The notes beneath the pieces were generated by a model. That model saw only the letters and a program-made list of their open reading frames with translations, was not told the origin of the DNA and did not search any database. DNA of 26,143 nt, from contig CADCOV010000259.1 of assembly GCA_902803185.1 (NCBI GenBank), positions 1 through 26,143 of the forward strand, read 5' to 3'. Shown here one piece after another: positions 8,125 to 16,046 of the stretch (its first letter is position 1; each line of letters begins with the position of its first letter). Origin of the DNA: an uncultured Eubacteriales bacterium. Lineage in GTDB: Bacteria; Bacillota; Clostridia; Peptostreptococcales; Anaerovoracaceae. The translations under genes and the position numbers were made by a program.

Positions 8125-8619
8125 ATGGCTTTGAGACATATCGTAACAGAGGGAGACGATATCCTTCGCAAGAACTGCAGGCCGGTCACCGAGGTGACGG
8201 ACCGCATCCGGATGACGCTGGAGGATATGCTCGAGACGATGCGCACCGAGATGGGCGTGGGCATCGCCGCGCCGCAGGTGGGGATCATGCGCCGCATGTT
8301 CGTCGCCGAGCCGGAACCGGGCAGGGTCTACTTCATGATCAATCCGGAGATCTACGAGACGGAGGGCGAGCAGGACGGCTATGAGGGCTGCCTGTCCGTG
8401 CCGGGCATGATCGGGGCTGTGGTGCGCCCGCAGAAGATCAAGATGCGGGCCATGGACCTGGACGGCGTCGTGCAGGAATACGAATTCGAAGATTTTGATG
8501 CCAGGGTCATGTGCCACGAGAACGACCACCTGAACGGCATCCTTTACACCGACAAAGCCAGAGACATCCGCCCGGCGGACAGCCTGGAGGATGAGGAAGA
8601 AGAAGGGGATGAGGCCTGA
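8125..8619 (+). CDS. def: Peptide deformylase
   Basis: The 164-residue product removes the formyl group from the N-terminal methionine of new proteins. All three metal-site motifs are present: GVGIAAPQVG (44-53), EGCLSVPG with ligand Cys89, and HENDH (131-135) with two ligand histidines and the catalytic Glu132. An acidic tail rich in Glu and Asp follows the core. A perfect AGGAGG (8111-8116) sits 8 nt before the ATG and overlaps the priA stop. The stop overlaps the fmt start in TGATG, so formylation and deformylation enzymes are translationally coupled. Confidence 0.97.
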   Translation: MALRHIVTEGDDILRKNCRPVTEVTDRIRMTLEDMLETMRTEMGVGIAAPQVGIMRRMFVAEPEPGRVYFMINPEIYETEGEQDGYEGCLSVPGMIGAVVRPQKIKMRAMDLDGVVQEYEFEDFDARVMCHENDHLNGILYTDKARDIRPADSLEDEEEEGDEA

Positions 8620-9548
8620 TGAAGATCGTCTTTATGGGGACATCTGAATTCGCCTCCGTGCAGCTGAGCCGCCTGATCGAGGACGGCTATGAGATCCCTC
8701 TCGTCGTCACCCAGCCGGACAGGGCGGGGAACCGGGGGAAAGTGACCTTCCCGGCGGTGAAGGTCACAGCGCTGGAGAAGGGGCTTCCTATCCTCCAGCC
8801 GGAGAGGATCAGGAACAACGAAGAATTCCTGGAGATCCTCAGGGAGATCTCGCCGGACGTGATCGTGGTGGCCTCCTACGGGCGCATCGTGCCGAAGGAG
8901 ATCCTGGAGCTGCCGGCGAAGGGCTGCATCAACGTCCACGCCTCCCTGCTGCCGAAGCTCAGGGGCGCCTCGCCGATCCAGCACGCGATCCTGCAGGGCG
9001 ACCGGGAGGCCGGCGTCACCATCATGATGATGGCGGAGGGCCTGGACACCGGTGACATGCTGTCCAGGGCGGCTCTCGAGATCGGCACCTCCGATTACCC
9101 GGAGCTGACCGACCGCCTGGCCGCACTGGGAGCGCAGCTTCTCTCCGATACCCTGCCGCGGTACATGGCGGGGGAGATCGTTCCGGAAAAACAGGATGAT
9201 ACATCGGCCACCGTGACGGGTATCATCAAAAAAGAGGACGGCAGAGTGGATTTCGCCGCCATGACCGCAGAGGAGATCGAACGCAGGCTCAGGGCCTTCA
9301 CGCCGTGGCCGGGGATCTTCTGCGACTATGAGGGCGGCGCCCTGAAGCTGCTGGCCGTGGAGGTGCTGCCGGTGAGCGCGAACGCGCTGCCGGGGGCCGT
9401 GGTCCGTTCCGGCAAGGAAGGGCTCGACATCGCCTGCAGGGAAGGGGTCCTCAGGGTGACGGAGCTCCAGGCGCCGGGCAAGAAGCGGATGGCGGCAGGG
9501 GCGTTTCTCCTGGGCCACAGGATCGATCCGGGCACCATGCTCGGCTGA
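8619..9548 (+). CDS. fmt: Methionyl-tRNA formyltransferase
   Basis: The 309-residue product formylates initiator Met-tRNA with 10-formyltetrahydrofolate. The N-terminal catalytic domain starts KIVFMGTSEFA. It has the Asn-His-Asp triad at N105, H107 and D143, the signature SLLPKLRGASPIQ from residue 109, and GLDTGDML. The C-terminal tRNA-binding domain includes RAFTPWPGIF. The length is typical. It starts inside the def stop codon (1-nt overlap). Confidence 0.97.
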   Translation: MKIVFMGTSEFASVQLSRLIEDGYEIPLVVTQPDRAGNRGKVTFPAVKVTALEKGLPILQPERIRNNEEFLEILREISPDVIVVASYGRIVPKEILELPAKGCINVHASLLPKLRGASPIQHAILQGDREAGVTIMMMAEGLDTGDMLSRAALEIGTSDYPELTDRLAALGAQLLSDTLPRYMAGEIVPEKQDDTSATVTGIIKKEDGRVDFAAMTAEEIERRLRAFTPWPGIFCDYEGGALKLLAVEVLPVSANALPGAVVRSGKEGLDIACREGVLRVTELQAPGKKRMAAGAFLLGHRIDPGTMLG

Positions 9549-9573
9549 ACGCCGTCCCGGAAGGGAGAAAGAG

Positions 9574-10290
9574 TTGTTTTACTACGATATCACGTTCATT
9601 TTGCTGATCCCGGCGATGATCTTCTCGATGATCGCCAGCGGCAGCGTGCGGAGCACATTCAGCAATTACTCCGGTGTGAGGGTCCGGCGGGGCATCACCG
9701 GCGCCCAGGCAGCCAGGATGCTGCTGGACGCCAACGGCCTCACCGACGTCCGCATCGAAGCGGTGGCGGGCAGCCTGACGGACAACTACGATCCGAGGAC
9801 CAGGGTCGTCCACCTGTCCCAGCCAGTGTGCAACGCCGCCTCCATCAGCGCGGTGGCGGTGGCCTGCCACGAGTGCGGCTACGCGCTGCAGCACGCCTAC
9901 GGCTACACGCCGCTGACGGTCCGCAGCAGCATCGTGCCGGTGGTCAATTTCGCGTCCCGGTTCAGCTGGATCTTCATCATCATCGGGCTGGTCCTGATGG
10001 GACAGGGACTCTACACCAGCGGCGGCAGCAACGTCGGCACCCTGGTCTTCGATATCGGCGTCATCGCCTATCTCGTCGTCCTGGCCTTCCACCTGGTGAC
10101 GCTGCCGGTGGAATTCAACGCCAGCTCCAGGGCACTCAAGCAAATGGAGACCATGCAGATCGTGGACAGCGACGAGCTGACGGGCGCGAAGAAGGTGCTC
10201 AAGGCCGCCGCGATGACCTACGTCGCCTCCACCGCCATGGTCATCGCCCAGCTGCTCCGCCTCCTCGTGCTGCGGGGCAGAAGGAACTGA
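9574..10290 (+). CDS. YugP-like membrane zinc metallopeptidase (PF04298), altered HExxH motif
   Basis: The 238-residue membrane protein belongs to the YugP/Zn_peptidase_2 family. It has an N-terminal hydrophobic segment, a soluble part with AARMLLDANGLTDVRIE and GSLTDNYDPRTRVVHLS, the metal motif region, and two or three further membrane segments (WIFIIIGLVLMG, LVFDIGVIAYLVVLAF, and one near the C-terminus). The family sequence is HExGH; here residues 99-103 read HECGY, so the second zinc-ligand histidine is tyrosine (TAC at 9880-9882). The rest of the family core is intact, including ALQHA and VTLPVEFNASSRA. The start is TTG at 9574 with AAGGGAG 6 nt upstream. It lies 25 nt after fmt and immediately before rsmB, its usual place in Clostridia. 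It could be a pseudo-protease or use an altered metal site. Confidence 0.88.
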   Translation: MFYYDITFILLIPAMIFSMIASGSVRSTFSNYSGVRVRRGITGAQAARMLLDANGLTDVRIEAVAGSLTDNYDPRTRVVHLSQPVCNAASISAVAVACHECGYALQHAYGYTPLTVRSSIVPVVNFASRFSWIFIIIGLVLMGQGLYTSGGSNVGTLVFDIGVIAYLVVLAFHLVTLPVEFNASSRALKQMETMQIVDSDELTGAKKVLKAAAMTYVASTAMVIAQLLRLLVLRGRRN

Positions 10291-10291
10291 A

Positions 10292-11572
10292 ATGGACGGG
10301 GACAGAACCGCAGCATACAAGGTGCTGCTATCCATGGAAGAGAAGGGCTCCTGGGCCAATCTGGAACTGGGGGACCTGCGATATGACAAGCGCGTCACCT
10401 CGCCGGCCTTCGTGCGGGCGCTGGTCTACGGCGTGACGGAGAGCCGGCTCCTGCTCGACTATCTGCTGGATCACTGCATCCGCAAGGGGATCGGGAGCAC
10501 GGATCCCAAGACGAAAACGCTCCTGCGCCTGGGCGCCTACCAGATCCTGCGCATGGACAGCGTGCCGGACTACGCGGCGGTCAGCGAGACGGTCAAGATG
10601 GCCAGGAAACTGACACCGGGCAGAGACCGGTTCATCAACGGCGTCCTCAGGACACTGGGGCGGACCCGGGAGGAGATCCCGATGCCGGGCCGGGAGGATC
10701 CGGTCCGTTTCCTCAGCATCCGCTATTCCTGCGGGGAGAGCCTGGTCAGGCTCCTGCTGGGGCAGCTTGGGGAAGAGAAGGCGGAGGCCTTCCTGGCCTT
10801 TGCGGAGACCGTGCCGCCGGTGACGGTGCGGGTGAACCTGGGTAAGACCGGCAGGGACATCCTTGCCGAAGGGCTGGCCAAAAAGGGCTTTTCCGCGGTG
10901 CCGTCGACGCTCAGCGAGCGGTGCCTCATCGTCAGCGGCGAAGGGGCTTTGACGGAGACGGAGGAATATCAGGCGGGCCTGTTCTCTTTGCAGAGCGAAG
11001 AGTCCTCGGCCATTGCGGACCTGGCGGATCCGAAGCCGGGGGACCTGGTCCTGGATCTCTGCGCGGCGCCGGGCGGCAAGACCTGCGCCATGGCGGAGAA
11101 GATGGACGGCCGGGGCAGGGTCATCGCCTCGGAGGTCTATGAGAGCAGGGTGCCTTTGATCGAAAGGCAGGCCGAACGGCTGCAGCTTTCGATCGTGGAG
11201 GCGGTCTGCCGGGACGCTTCCGTGCCGGATCCCGATCTCGCCGAAAGGGCGGACTTGGTGCTGGCGGACGTGCCCTGCAGCGGCTGGGGCGTCCTCCGGA
11301 GAAAGCCGGAGATCCGCTACCGGGACTTCGGAGAGGGCTGCGGCGATCTCGCGGCGCTCCAGGGGAAGATCCTCAGGGCGGCGGCCTCCTACGTCAAACC
11401 GGGCGGGGCGCTGGTCTACAGCACCTGCACGGTGAACAGGGAAGAAAACGAAGATGTGATCGAGCGCTTCCTGGCGGAAGACGATCGGTTTCAGATAGAA
11501 GCACAGCTGGAACACGGCCCCCACATCGACGGGCGGGACGGGTTCTTCGCCGTGCGCATGGGCAGAAGGTAA
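10292..11572 (+). CDS. rsmB: 16S rRNA (cytosine-967-C5)-methyltransferase RsmB
   Basis: The 426-residue product methylates C967 of 16S rRNA with S-adenosylmethionine. An N-terminal NusB-like RNA-binding domain (to about residue 140, with AYQILRMDSVPDYAAVSETV) is followed by a Rossmann methyltransferase domain. That domain has the SAM motif DLCAAPGGKT from residue 255, DVPCSGWGV with Cys329, and YSTCTVNREENE with Cys379; the two cysteines are the catalytic pair of m5C methyltransferases. The ATG at 10292 lies 1 nt after the previous stop, with AAGGA upstream. In many Clostridia rlmN follows rsmB; here prpC follows after 18 nt. Confidence 0.96.
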   Translation: MDGDRTAAYKVLLSMEEKGSWANLELGDLRYDKRVTSPAFVRALVYGVTESRLLLDYLLDHCIRKGIGSTDPKTKTLLRLGAYQILRMDSVPDYAAVSETVKMARKLTPGRDRFINGVLRTLGRTREEIPMPGREDPVRFLSIRYSCGESLVRLLLGQLGEEKAEAFLAFAETVPPVTVRVNLGKTGRDILAEGLAKKGFSAVPSTLSERCLIVSGEGALTETEEYQAGLFSLQSEESSAIADLADPKPGDLVLDLCAAPGGKTCAMAEKMDGRGRVIASEVYESRVPLIERQAERLQLSIVEAVCRDASVPDPDLAERADLVLADVPCSGWGVLRRKPEIRYRDFGEGCGDLAALQGKILRAAASYVKPGGALVYSTCTVNREENEDVIERFLAEDDRFQIEAQLEHGPHIDGRDGFFAVRMGRR

Positions 11573-11590
11573 GGGAAAGGAGTTATCCCG

Positions 11591-12322
11591 ATGGATGTTG
11601 GTTTCAGGACCGACAAAGGAGCAAGACGCAGCAACAACGAAGATGCCTTCTTCGTCATGAAGAACGACGGGGTCTACATCGTTGCGGACGGCGTAGGCGG
11701 AAACAATTCCGGCGAGATCGCGAGCCGGACCGCCGTCAATGAGATCGCGACCTACGTGGAGGAGCACAGGATCGATCCCCGGGACGTCCGCGGGTTCTTC
11801 CTCGCGGCGGCGCAGAAGGCGAACACCCGCGTCTATGAGATGGCCCAGCGGTACCGGGAGGACAAGGGCATGGCAACGACCCTCGTCGTCGCCTGCTTCC
11901 TGAACCGGGAGCTGTGGATCACGAACGTGGGGGACAGCCGGGTCTATCTCTGCGACAAAGGAAGCATGATCCAGGTCACGGAGGACCACACCTACGTGAA
12001 CGCGTTGGTGCAGGCCGGCGTCATCACCAAGGACGAGGCGAAGCACCACATGGACAAGAATATGATCACCCGCGCGGTGGGCGCGGACCGGGAGGTCGAA
12101 CCGGATTTCTACCGGGTGCGGCTCCGGCCGGGCCTCAAGGTGCTGCTCTGCACCGACGGCCTGCACGGGGAAGTGAGCGAGAACGAAATGGCGCAGATCT
12201 TTGCGAAGGGCATGTCGATGACAGACACTTGCCGGGAACTGGTGGATGCCGCCAACCGTAACGGCGGCGGAGACAACATCACAGCTGTGTGCATCGAAGT
12301 GACAGAGGAGGACCTCAAATGA
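11591..12322 (+). CDS. prpC: PP2C-type serine/threonine phosphatase (PrpC/Stp)
   Basis: The 243-residue cytoplasmic phosphatase reverses phosphorylation by the neighbouring PASTA kinase. It has the complete PPM metal-binding motif set: NED at 16-18, ADGVGG at 32-37, GMATTLV, NVGDSRVYL, LCTDGL, and GGGDNITA near the C-terminus, giving the conserved aspartates for two Mn/Mg ions. The length fits bacterial PrpC. An AAAGGAG site precedes the ATG. Its TGA overlaps the prkC ATG in ATGA, so phosphatase and kinase are coupled. Confidence 0.96.
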   Translation: MDVGFRTDKGARRSNNEDAFFVMKNDGVYIVADGVGGNNSGEIASRTAVNEIATYVEEHRIDPRDVRGFFLAAAQKANTRVYEMAQRYREDKGMATTLVVACFLNRELWITNVGDSRVYLCDKGSMIQVTEDHTYVNALVQAGVITKDEAKHHMDKNMITRAVGADREVEPDFYRVRLRPGLKVLLCTDGLHGEVSENEMAQIFAKGMSMTDTCRELVDAANRNGGGDNITAVCIEVTEEDLK

Positions 12323-14388
12323 GCAAATTACTTGCCGGTAGATACGAGCTGACGGACAAGATCGGCGAAGGCGGTATGGCGGTCGTCTACAAGGCGAAGG
12401 ACAGGCTGCTCAACCGTTACGTGGCGATCAAGATCCTGCGGCCGGAGTATACCAAGGACGATTCTTTCGTGGAAAGCTTCAAGAGGGAGTCTCAGGCGGC
12501 GGCGGGGCTGCAGCACCCGAACATCGTCGCAGTCTACGACGTTGGCAGGTCCGGCAGCATCAACTACATCGTCATGGAGCTGGTGGACGGACGCCCGCTC
12601 TCCGACATCATCGACGAGAAGGGCCCGTTGGACTACAGGATGGTGATCGACATCTCCAAGCAGATGGCCTCCGCCCTGTCCCTGGCCCACAAGCACCAGA
12701 TCGTCCACAGGGACGTGAAGCCGCATAACATTTTGATGACCAGCGACGGCACCGCCAAGCTGACGGACTTCGGCATCGCCAAGGCGATCAGCAGCTCCAC
12801 GATGGTGGCGGACACGAAGAAGATCATAGGCTCCGTCCACTACTTCTCACCGGAACAGGCGAGGGGCGCCCACGTGGACGAGCGCTCCGACATCTATTCC
12901 CTCGGCATCGTCATGTACGAGATGCTGACGGGCCGCGTCCCGTTCGACGGCGACACGCCGGTCGAGGTGGCGCTGAAGCACATCAACGAGGAGATCATCC
13001 CGCCGTCGAAGCTGGTGAGCGGCATCCCGCCGGCACTGGAAAAGGCGGTGATGAAGGCCACCGACAAGCTGGCCGTGAACCGCTACAGCAGCGCGGACGA
13101 GCTCCTGGAGGACCTCAAGAACATCGAGTTCATCACCAGCATGGTGGGGAGCAGCGTCTACCTGGCCTCCGGCAAGACCGCGGAGGGAAGGTCCGTCTCC
13201 GCAGCGGAGACCACCGTCACCGAGGCAAAGTCTGAGACGCCGGTCCGCAGGGAAAACGCCGAGCGCCCGGCCCGCAAGACAGAGGGCCGCAGCACCGGCG
13301 GCCGGGGCGGCAAGAACGGCAAGGACGAGGATAAAGACAGAAAGAAGAAGATCATGATCATCTGCGGCATCGCCGCGGCGATCCTGATCCTGCTGGGCGT
13401 CCTCTTTGCCACGGGCGTCTTCGGCGGCAAGGGCAGTGCGGAGATCGAGGTCCCGGATCTGAAGAACAGGACCGTGGAGGAAGCCACGAAGATGCTGGAG
13501 GAGCTGGGCCTCAAGATCGAGACCTCGGACCAGGCGGTGGCCAGCGAGGAGATCGAGGAAGGCAAGATCGTCTCCCAGCAGCCGGCGGCGGGCACCAACG
13601 TGAAGGAAGGCCGCACCGTCACCGTCACCCTGAGCTCCGGCAGCGGCGTGCTCAAGGCGCCGAACCTGGTCAATAAGACCTACGATGACGCCAAGAGCCT
13701 GCTCAGCGACATGGGCCTCAAGATCTCCCAGGGAGAGAGCGTCTCCAGCGAGACGTGGGCAGAGGGCCTGGTGGCGGAGCAGTACCCTGGCCAGGATACG
13801 GAACTCGAAAAGGGCGACACCGTCACCGTCTACCTGAGCTCCGGCAGCAAGGTGGGCATGGTCCCGAACCTGATCGGCAAGGAATTCACCAGCGAAAATG
13901 ACCTGCAGGCCCTGCTGTACACCTACGGCTACCAGCTGGGCAACGTGGAATACAGAGAGACCTACGACACCCCGGGTTTGATCATCGATCAGTATCCGGC
14001 GGCCGGCACGGAGGCAGAGAAGAACTCTGCCGTCGACATCGTGATCAGCAAGGCGAAGGAGACCGCGGTCGTGCCGGATCTTTATAACAAAACTTTGCTC
14101 GAGGCCCAGGAGATGATCGTGAACGCGGGCTTTGCCCCTGGCGTCGTGACCGAGAACACCACCGAGGAGGTGGCGGAGGGCCGCATCCTCCGGCAGTATC
14201 CGGAGGCGGGGACCGAGTACGAGGAAGGCTCCACCATCGACGTCTGGATCGCGGTGGCGCCTGAGCCGGAACCGGAACCAGAACCGGAACCGGAGCCGGA
14301 ACCGGAACCGGTGGACCCGGAACCGTCCGGCGATGACACCGGCGGCGACGGCGGAGACGACAGCGGCGATACCTCCGGTGAGGAATGA
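12319..14388 (+). CDS. prkC: PASTA-domain serine/threonine kinase (PrkC/Stk1)
   Basis: The 689-residue membrane kinase senses peptidoglycan fragments in its family. The cytoplasmic kinase domain (residues about 9-275) has the Gly loop GEGGMAVV at 16-23, Lys38, HRD at 130-132, DFG at 150-152, and an activation loop ending GSVHYFSPEQ. A basic juxtamembrane linker precedes one membrane helix at about 345-368. Four PASTA repeats follow (about 374-648), beginning VPDLKNRT, APNLVNKT, VPNLIGKE and VPDLYNKT. The end is a low-complexity tail with eight Glu-Pro pairs, PVDPEP and an acidic Gly/Asp stretch. The ATG at 12319 (ATGA overlap with prpC, GAGGAGG 7 nt upstream) is preferred to an in-frame ATG at 12289. 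The TGA overlaps the rsgA ATG. The PE-rich tail resembles that of the nearby PBP. Confidence 0.97.
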   Translation: MSKLLAGRYELTDKIGEGGMAVVYKAKDRLLNRYVAIKILRPEYTKDDSFVESFKRESQAAAGLQHPNIVAVYDVGRSGSINYIVMELVDGRPLSDIIDEKGPLDYRMVIDISKQMASALSLAHKHQIVHRDVKPHNILMTSDGTAKLTDFGIAKAISSSTMVADTKKIIGSVHYFSPEQARGAHVDERSDIYSLGIVMYEMLTGRVPFDGDTPVEVALKHINEEIIPPSKLVSGIPPALEKAVMKATDKLAVNRYSSADELLEDLKNIEFITSMVGSSVYLASGKTAEGRSVSAAETTVTEAKSETPVRRENAERPARKTEGRSTGGRGGKNGKDEDKDRKKKIMIICGIAAAILILLGVLFATGVFGGKGSAEIEVPDLKNRTVEEATKMLEELGLKIETSDQAVASEEIEEGKIVSQQPAAGTNVKEGRTVTVTLSSGSGVLKAPNLVNKTYDDAKSLLSDMGLKISQGESVSSETWAEGLVAEQYPGQDTELEKGDTVTVYLSSGSKVGMVPNLIGKEFTSENDLQALLYTYGYQLGNVEYRETYDTPGLIIDQYPAAGTEAEKNSAVDIVISKAKETAVVPDLYNKTLLEAQEMIVNAGFAPGVVTENTTEEVAEGRILRQYPEAGTEYEEGSTIDVWIAVAPEPEPEPEPEPEPEPEPVDPEPSGDDTGGDGGDDSGDTSGEE
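14263..14310 (+). repeat. Hexanucleotide repeat encoding (Glu-Pro)8 in the PrkC tail
   Basis: Eight tandem copies of a GAACCG-type hexamer (GAG/GAA plus CCG/CCA) encode alternating Glu-Pro just after the last PASTA repeat. Copies differ only at silent third positions. Unit changes keep the frame, so copy number could vary without breaking the gene. Confidence 0.9.
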
Positions 14389-15284
14389 TCGGACCGGCCT
14401 GTATGAACAAAGGGATCATCATCAAAGGGATCGGCGGATTCTATTTCGTCGCATCCGAAGAGGGCACCGTCCGCGCCAAGGGGCGGGGCGCCTTTAAGAA
14501 AGAAGGACTTCTGCTGACGGTGGGCGACGAGGTGCTCTTCACCCCGGCGGAGGGGCCGGAGGACGACGCGGTGATCGAGAAGGTCCTGCCGCGGAAGAAC
14601 CGGTTCCACCGGCCGCCGATCGCCAACGTGGATCTTTTGATCGTCGTCATGGCGGCCGCCGATCCGGACCCGAACCTGACGGTGGCGGACAAGCTCCTGG
14701 TCATGGCGGAGAAGAACGGCGTCCGGCCGGCGGTCTGCATCAGCAAGAGCGACCTGGTCTCCCAGGAGAGGGCGGAGGAACTGGCGGACGTCTACCGGCC
14801 CGTCTATCCGACCGTCCTTGTGAGCGGCAAAACGGGCGCAGGAGCCGAGAAACTGAAGGAATTGATCTCCGGTATCCCGGGTACGAAAGCGGCCTTAGCG
14901 GGGCCTTCCGGCGTCGGGAAATCCACGCTCACGAACCTGCTGATCCCGGGCGCATCCATGGAGACGGGCACGATCAGCGGGAAGACCGGCCGGGGCCGTC
15001 ACACGACCCGGCACGTGGAGATCTTCCCGTGCGGAGACGGATATCTCTTCGATACGCCGGGCTTCACCTCCTTTGACCTCGCAGGGGTGGAGGAGGAGGA
15101 ACTGGCCGGCTGCTTCCCGGAGATCGCAAGGCTGGCGGAGGAGTGCCGGTTCGACGACTGCAGGCACATGAACGAGCCAGACTGCGCCGTGACCGCGGCG
15201 CTGAAGGACGGGAGGCTCTCGAAGAGCCGCTACAGCTCCTACGTCACCTGCCTGAAGGAGATCCGGGAGAACAAAGCATATTGA
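14385..15284 (+). CDS. rsgA: Ribosome small-subunit GTPase RsgA (YjeQ/EngC)
   Basis: The 299-residue product is the circularly permuted GTPase that checks late 30S maturation. An OB-fold N-terminus (KGIIIKGIGGFYFV) is followed by G4 SKSD, G1 GPSGVGKST from residue 173, a switch region with GRGRHTTRH, and G3 DTPG. A C-terminal zinc site is formed by CRFDDCRHMNEPDC. The ATG at 14385 overlaps the prkC stop (ATGA); the upstream GAGG is very close, so ATG 14403 (MNKGIII) is a possible start. Its place between prkC and rpe is conserved in Clostridia and Bacilli. Confidence 0.96.
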   Translation: MIGPACMNKGIIIKGIGGFYFVASEEGTVRAKGRGAFKKEGLLLTVGDEVLFTPAEGPEDDAVIEKVLPRKNRFHRPPIANVDLLIVVMAAADPDPNLTVADKLLVMAEKNGVRPAVCISKSDLVSQERAEELADVYRPVYPTVLVSGKTGAGAEKLKELISGIPGTKAALAGPSGVGKSTLTNLLIPGASMETGTISGKTGRGRHTTRHVEIFPCGDGYLFDTPGFTSFDLAGVEEEELAGCFPEIARLAEECRFDDCRHMNEPDCAVTAALKDGRLSKSRYSSYVTCLKEIRENKAY

Positions 15285-15322
15285 AAAAGCGGCCCCGTGC
15301 CGCGTAAGAGGAGGACTGTTTT

Positions 15323-15976
15323 ATGGGTCAGTTGGCACCATCGATCCTGTCGGCGGATTTTGCCGATCTCGGGAACCAGGCGGAGGCTGTGAGCCGGGCA
15401 GGGGCGTCGCTCCTGCATATCGACGTGATGGACGGGCATTTCGTCCCGAACATCAGCTTCGGCGCGGCGGTCATGAAGTCTCTGAACAAAAGGGACACCG
15501 TTCCCTATGACGTGCATCTGATGATCGAGGATCCGGACAAGTATATCGCGGATTTCATCACGGAGAAGACCAGCTTCGTCACGGTCCATCAGGAGGCCTG
15601 CAGGCATCTCCACCGGACGGTCCAGCTGATCCGCAGCCTGGGCGTCCACGCCGGCGTCGCCCTGAATCCGGCGACACCGCTCAGCACCCTGCAGTACATG
15701 TGGGACGACCTGGACATGGTCCTCGTCATGTCCGTGAACCCGGGCTTCGGCGGGCAGAAGTTCATCCCGTCTGCCCTGGACAAGATCCGGCAGCTGGCGC
15801 AGATCCGGGAGGAGAGGGGCGCCAAGTTCCTCATCGAGGTGGACGGCGGCGCGACCCTGTCCAACGCGAAGGAGCTGACGGAGGCCGGCGTCGACATCCT
15901 GGTCGCGGGCTCCGCGGTCTTCGGTGCGGAGGATATCGCCCAGCGGACCAAAGACTTCGTCAGCCTGATCGGCTGA
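15323..15976 (+). CDS. rpe: Ribulose-phosphate 3-epimerase
   Basis: The 217-residue TIM-barrel enzyme interconverts ribulose 5-phosphate and xylulose 5-phosphate in the pentose phosphate pathway. Signatures are LAPSILSADFADL, HIDVMDGHFVPNISFG with metal ligands His32 and Asp34, YDVHLMI, MSVNPGFGGQKFI, and VDGGA with Asp174. The length is typical. GAGGAGG lies 9 nt before the ATG. It closes the long plus-strand operon and runs into a perfect terminator. thiN, a frequent next gene in Bacillota, is not present. Confidence 0.97.
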   Translation: MGQLAPSILSADFADLGNQAEAVSRAGASLLHIDVMDGHFVPNISFGAAVMKSLNKRDTVPYDVHLMIEDPDKYIADFITEKTSFVTVHQEACRHLHRTVQLIRSLGVHAGVALNPATPLSTLQYMWDDLDMVLVMSVNPGFGGQKFIPSALDKIRQLAQIREERGAKFLIEVDGGATLSNAKELTEAGVDILVAGSAVFGAEDIAQRTKDFVSLIG

Positions 15977-16002
15977 ACGAAAACAGGAAAGCGAGTGACA
16001 TG

Positions 16003-16037
16003 AAAAAGGGGAGAGCCTCAAAGGCTCTCCCCTTTTT
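16003..16037. terminator. Bidirectional terminator between rpe and the PBP gene
   Basis: A perfect 10-bp GC-rich stem (GGGGAGAGCC with GGCTCTCCCC) encloses the loop TCAAA. It is flanked by AAAAA on the left and TTTTT on the right, so it can stop transcription from both converging genes. It begins 27 nt after the rpe stop and 10 nt beyond the PBP stop. Confidence 0.95.
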
Positions 16038-16046
16038 GTGTGATGC

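Noticed and set aside
5074..8529. Very long minus-strand open frame (about 1150 codons) opposite asnA, priA and def
   Set aside because: It spans three well-identified genes on the other strand, its product is a low-complexity mix of Leu, Val, Asp, His and Arg with no family features, and it follows from G/C-rich third positions leaving few antisense stops.
10328..12166. Minus-strand open frame of about 610 codons opposite rsmB and prpC
   Set aside because: Shadow of two complete genes; no ribosome site or recognisable domain.
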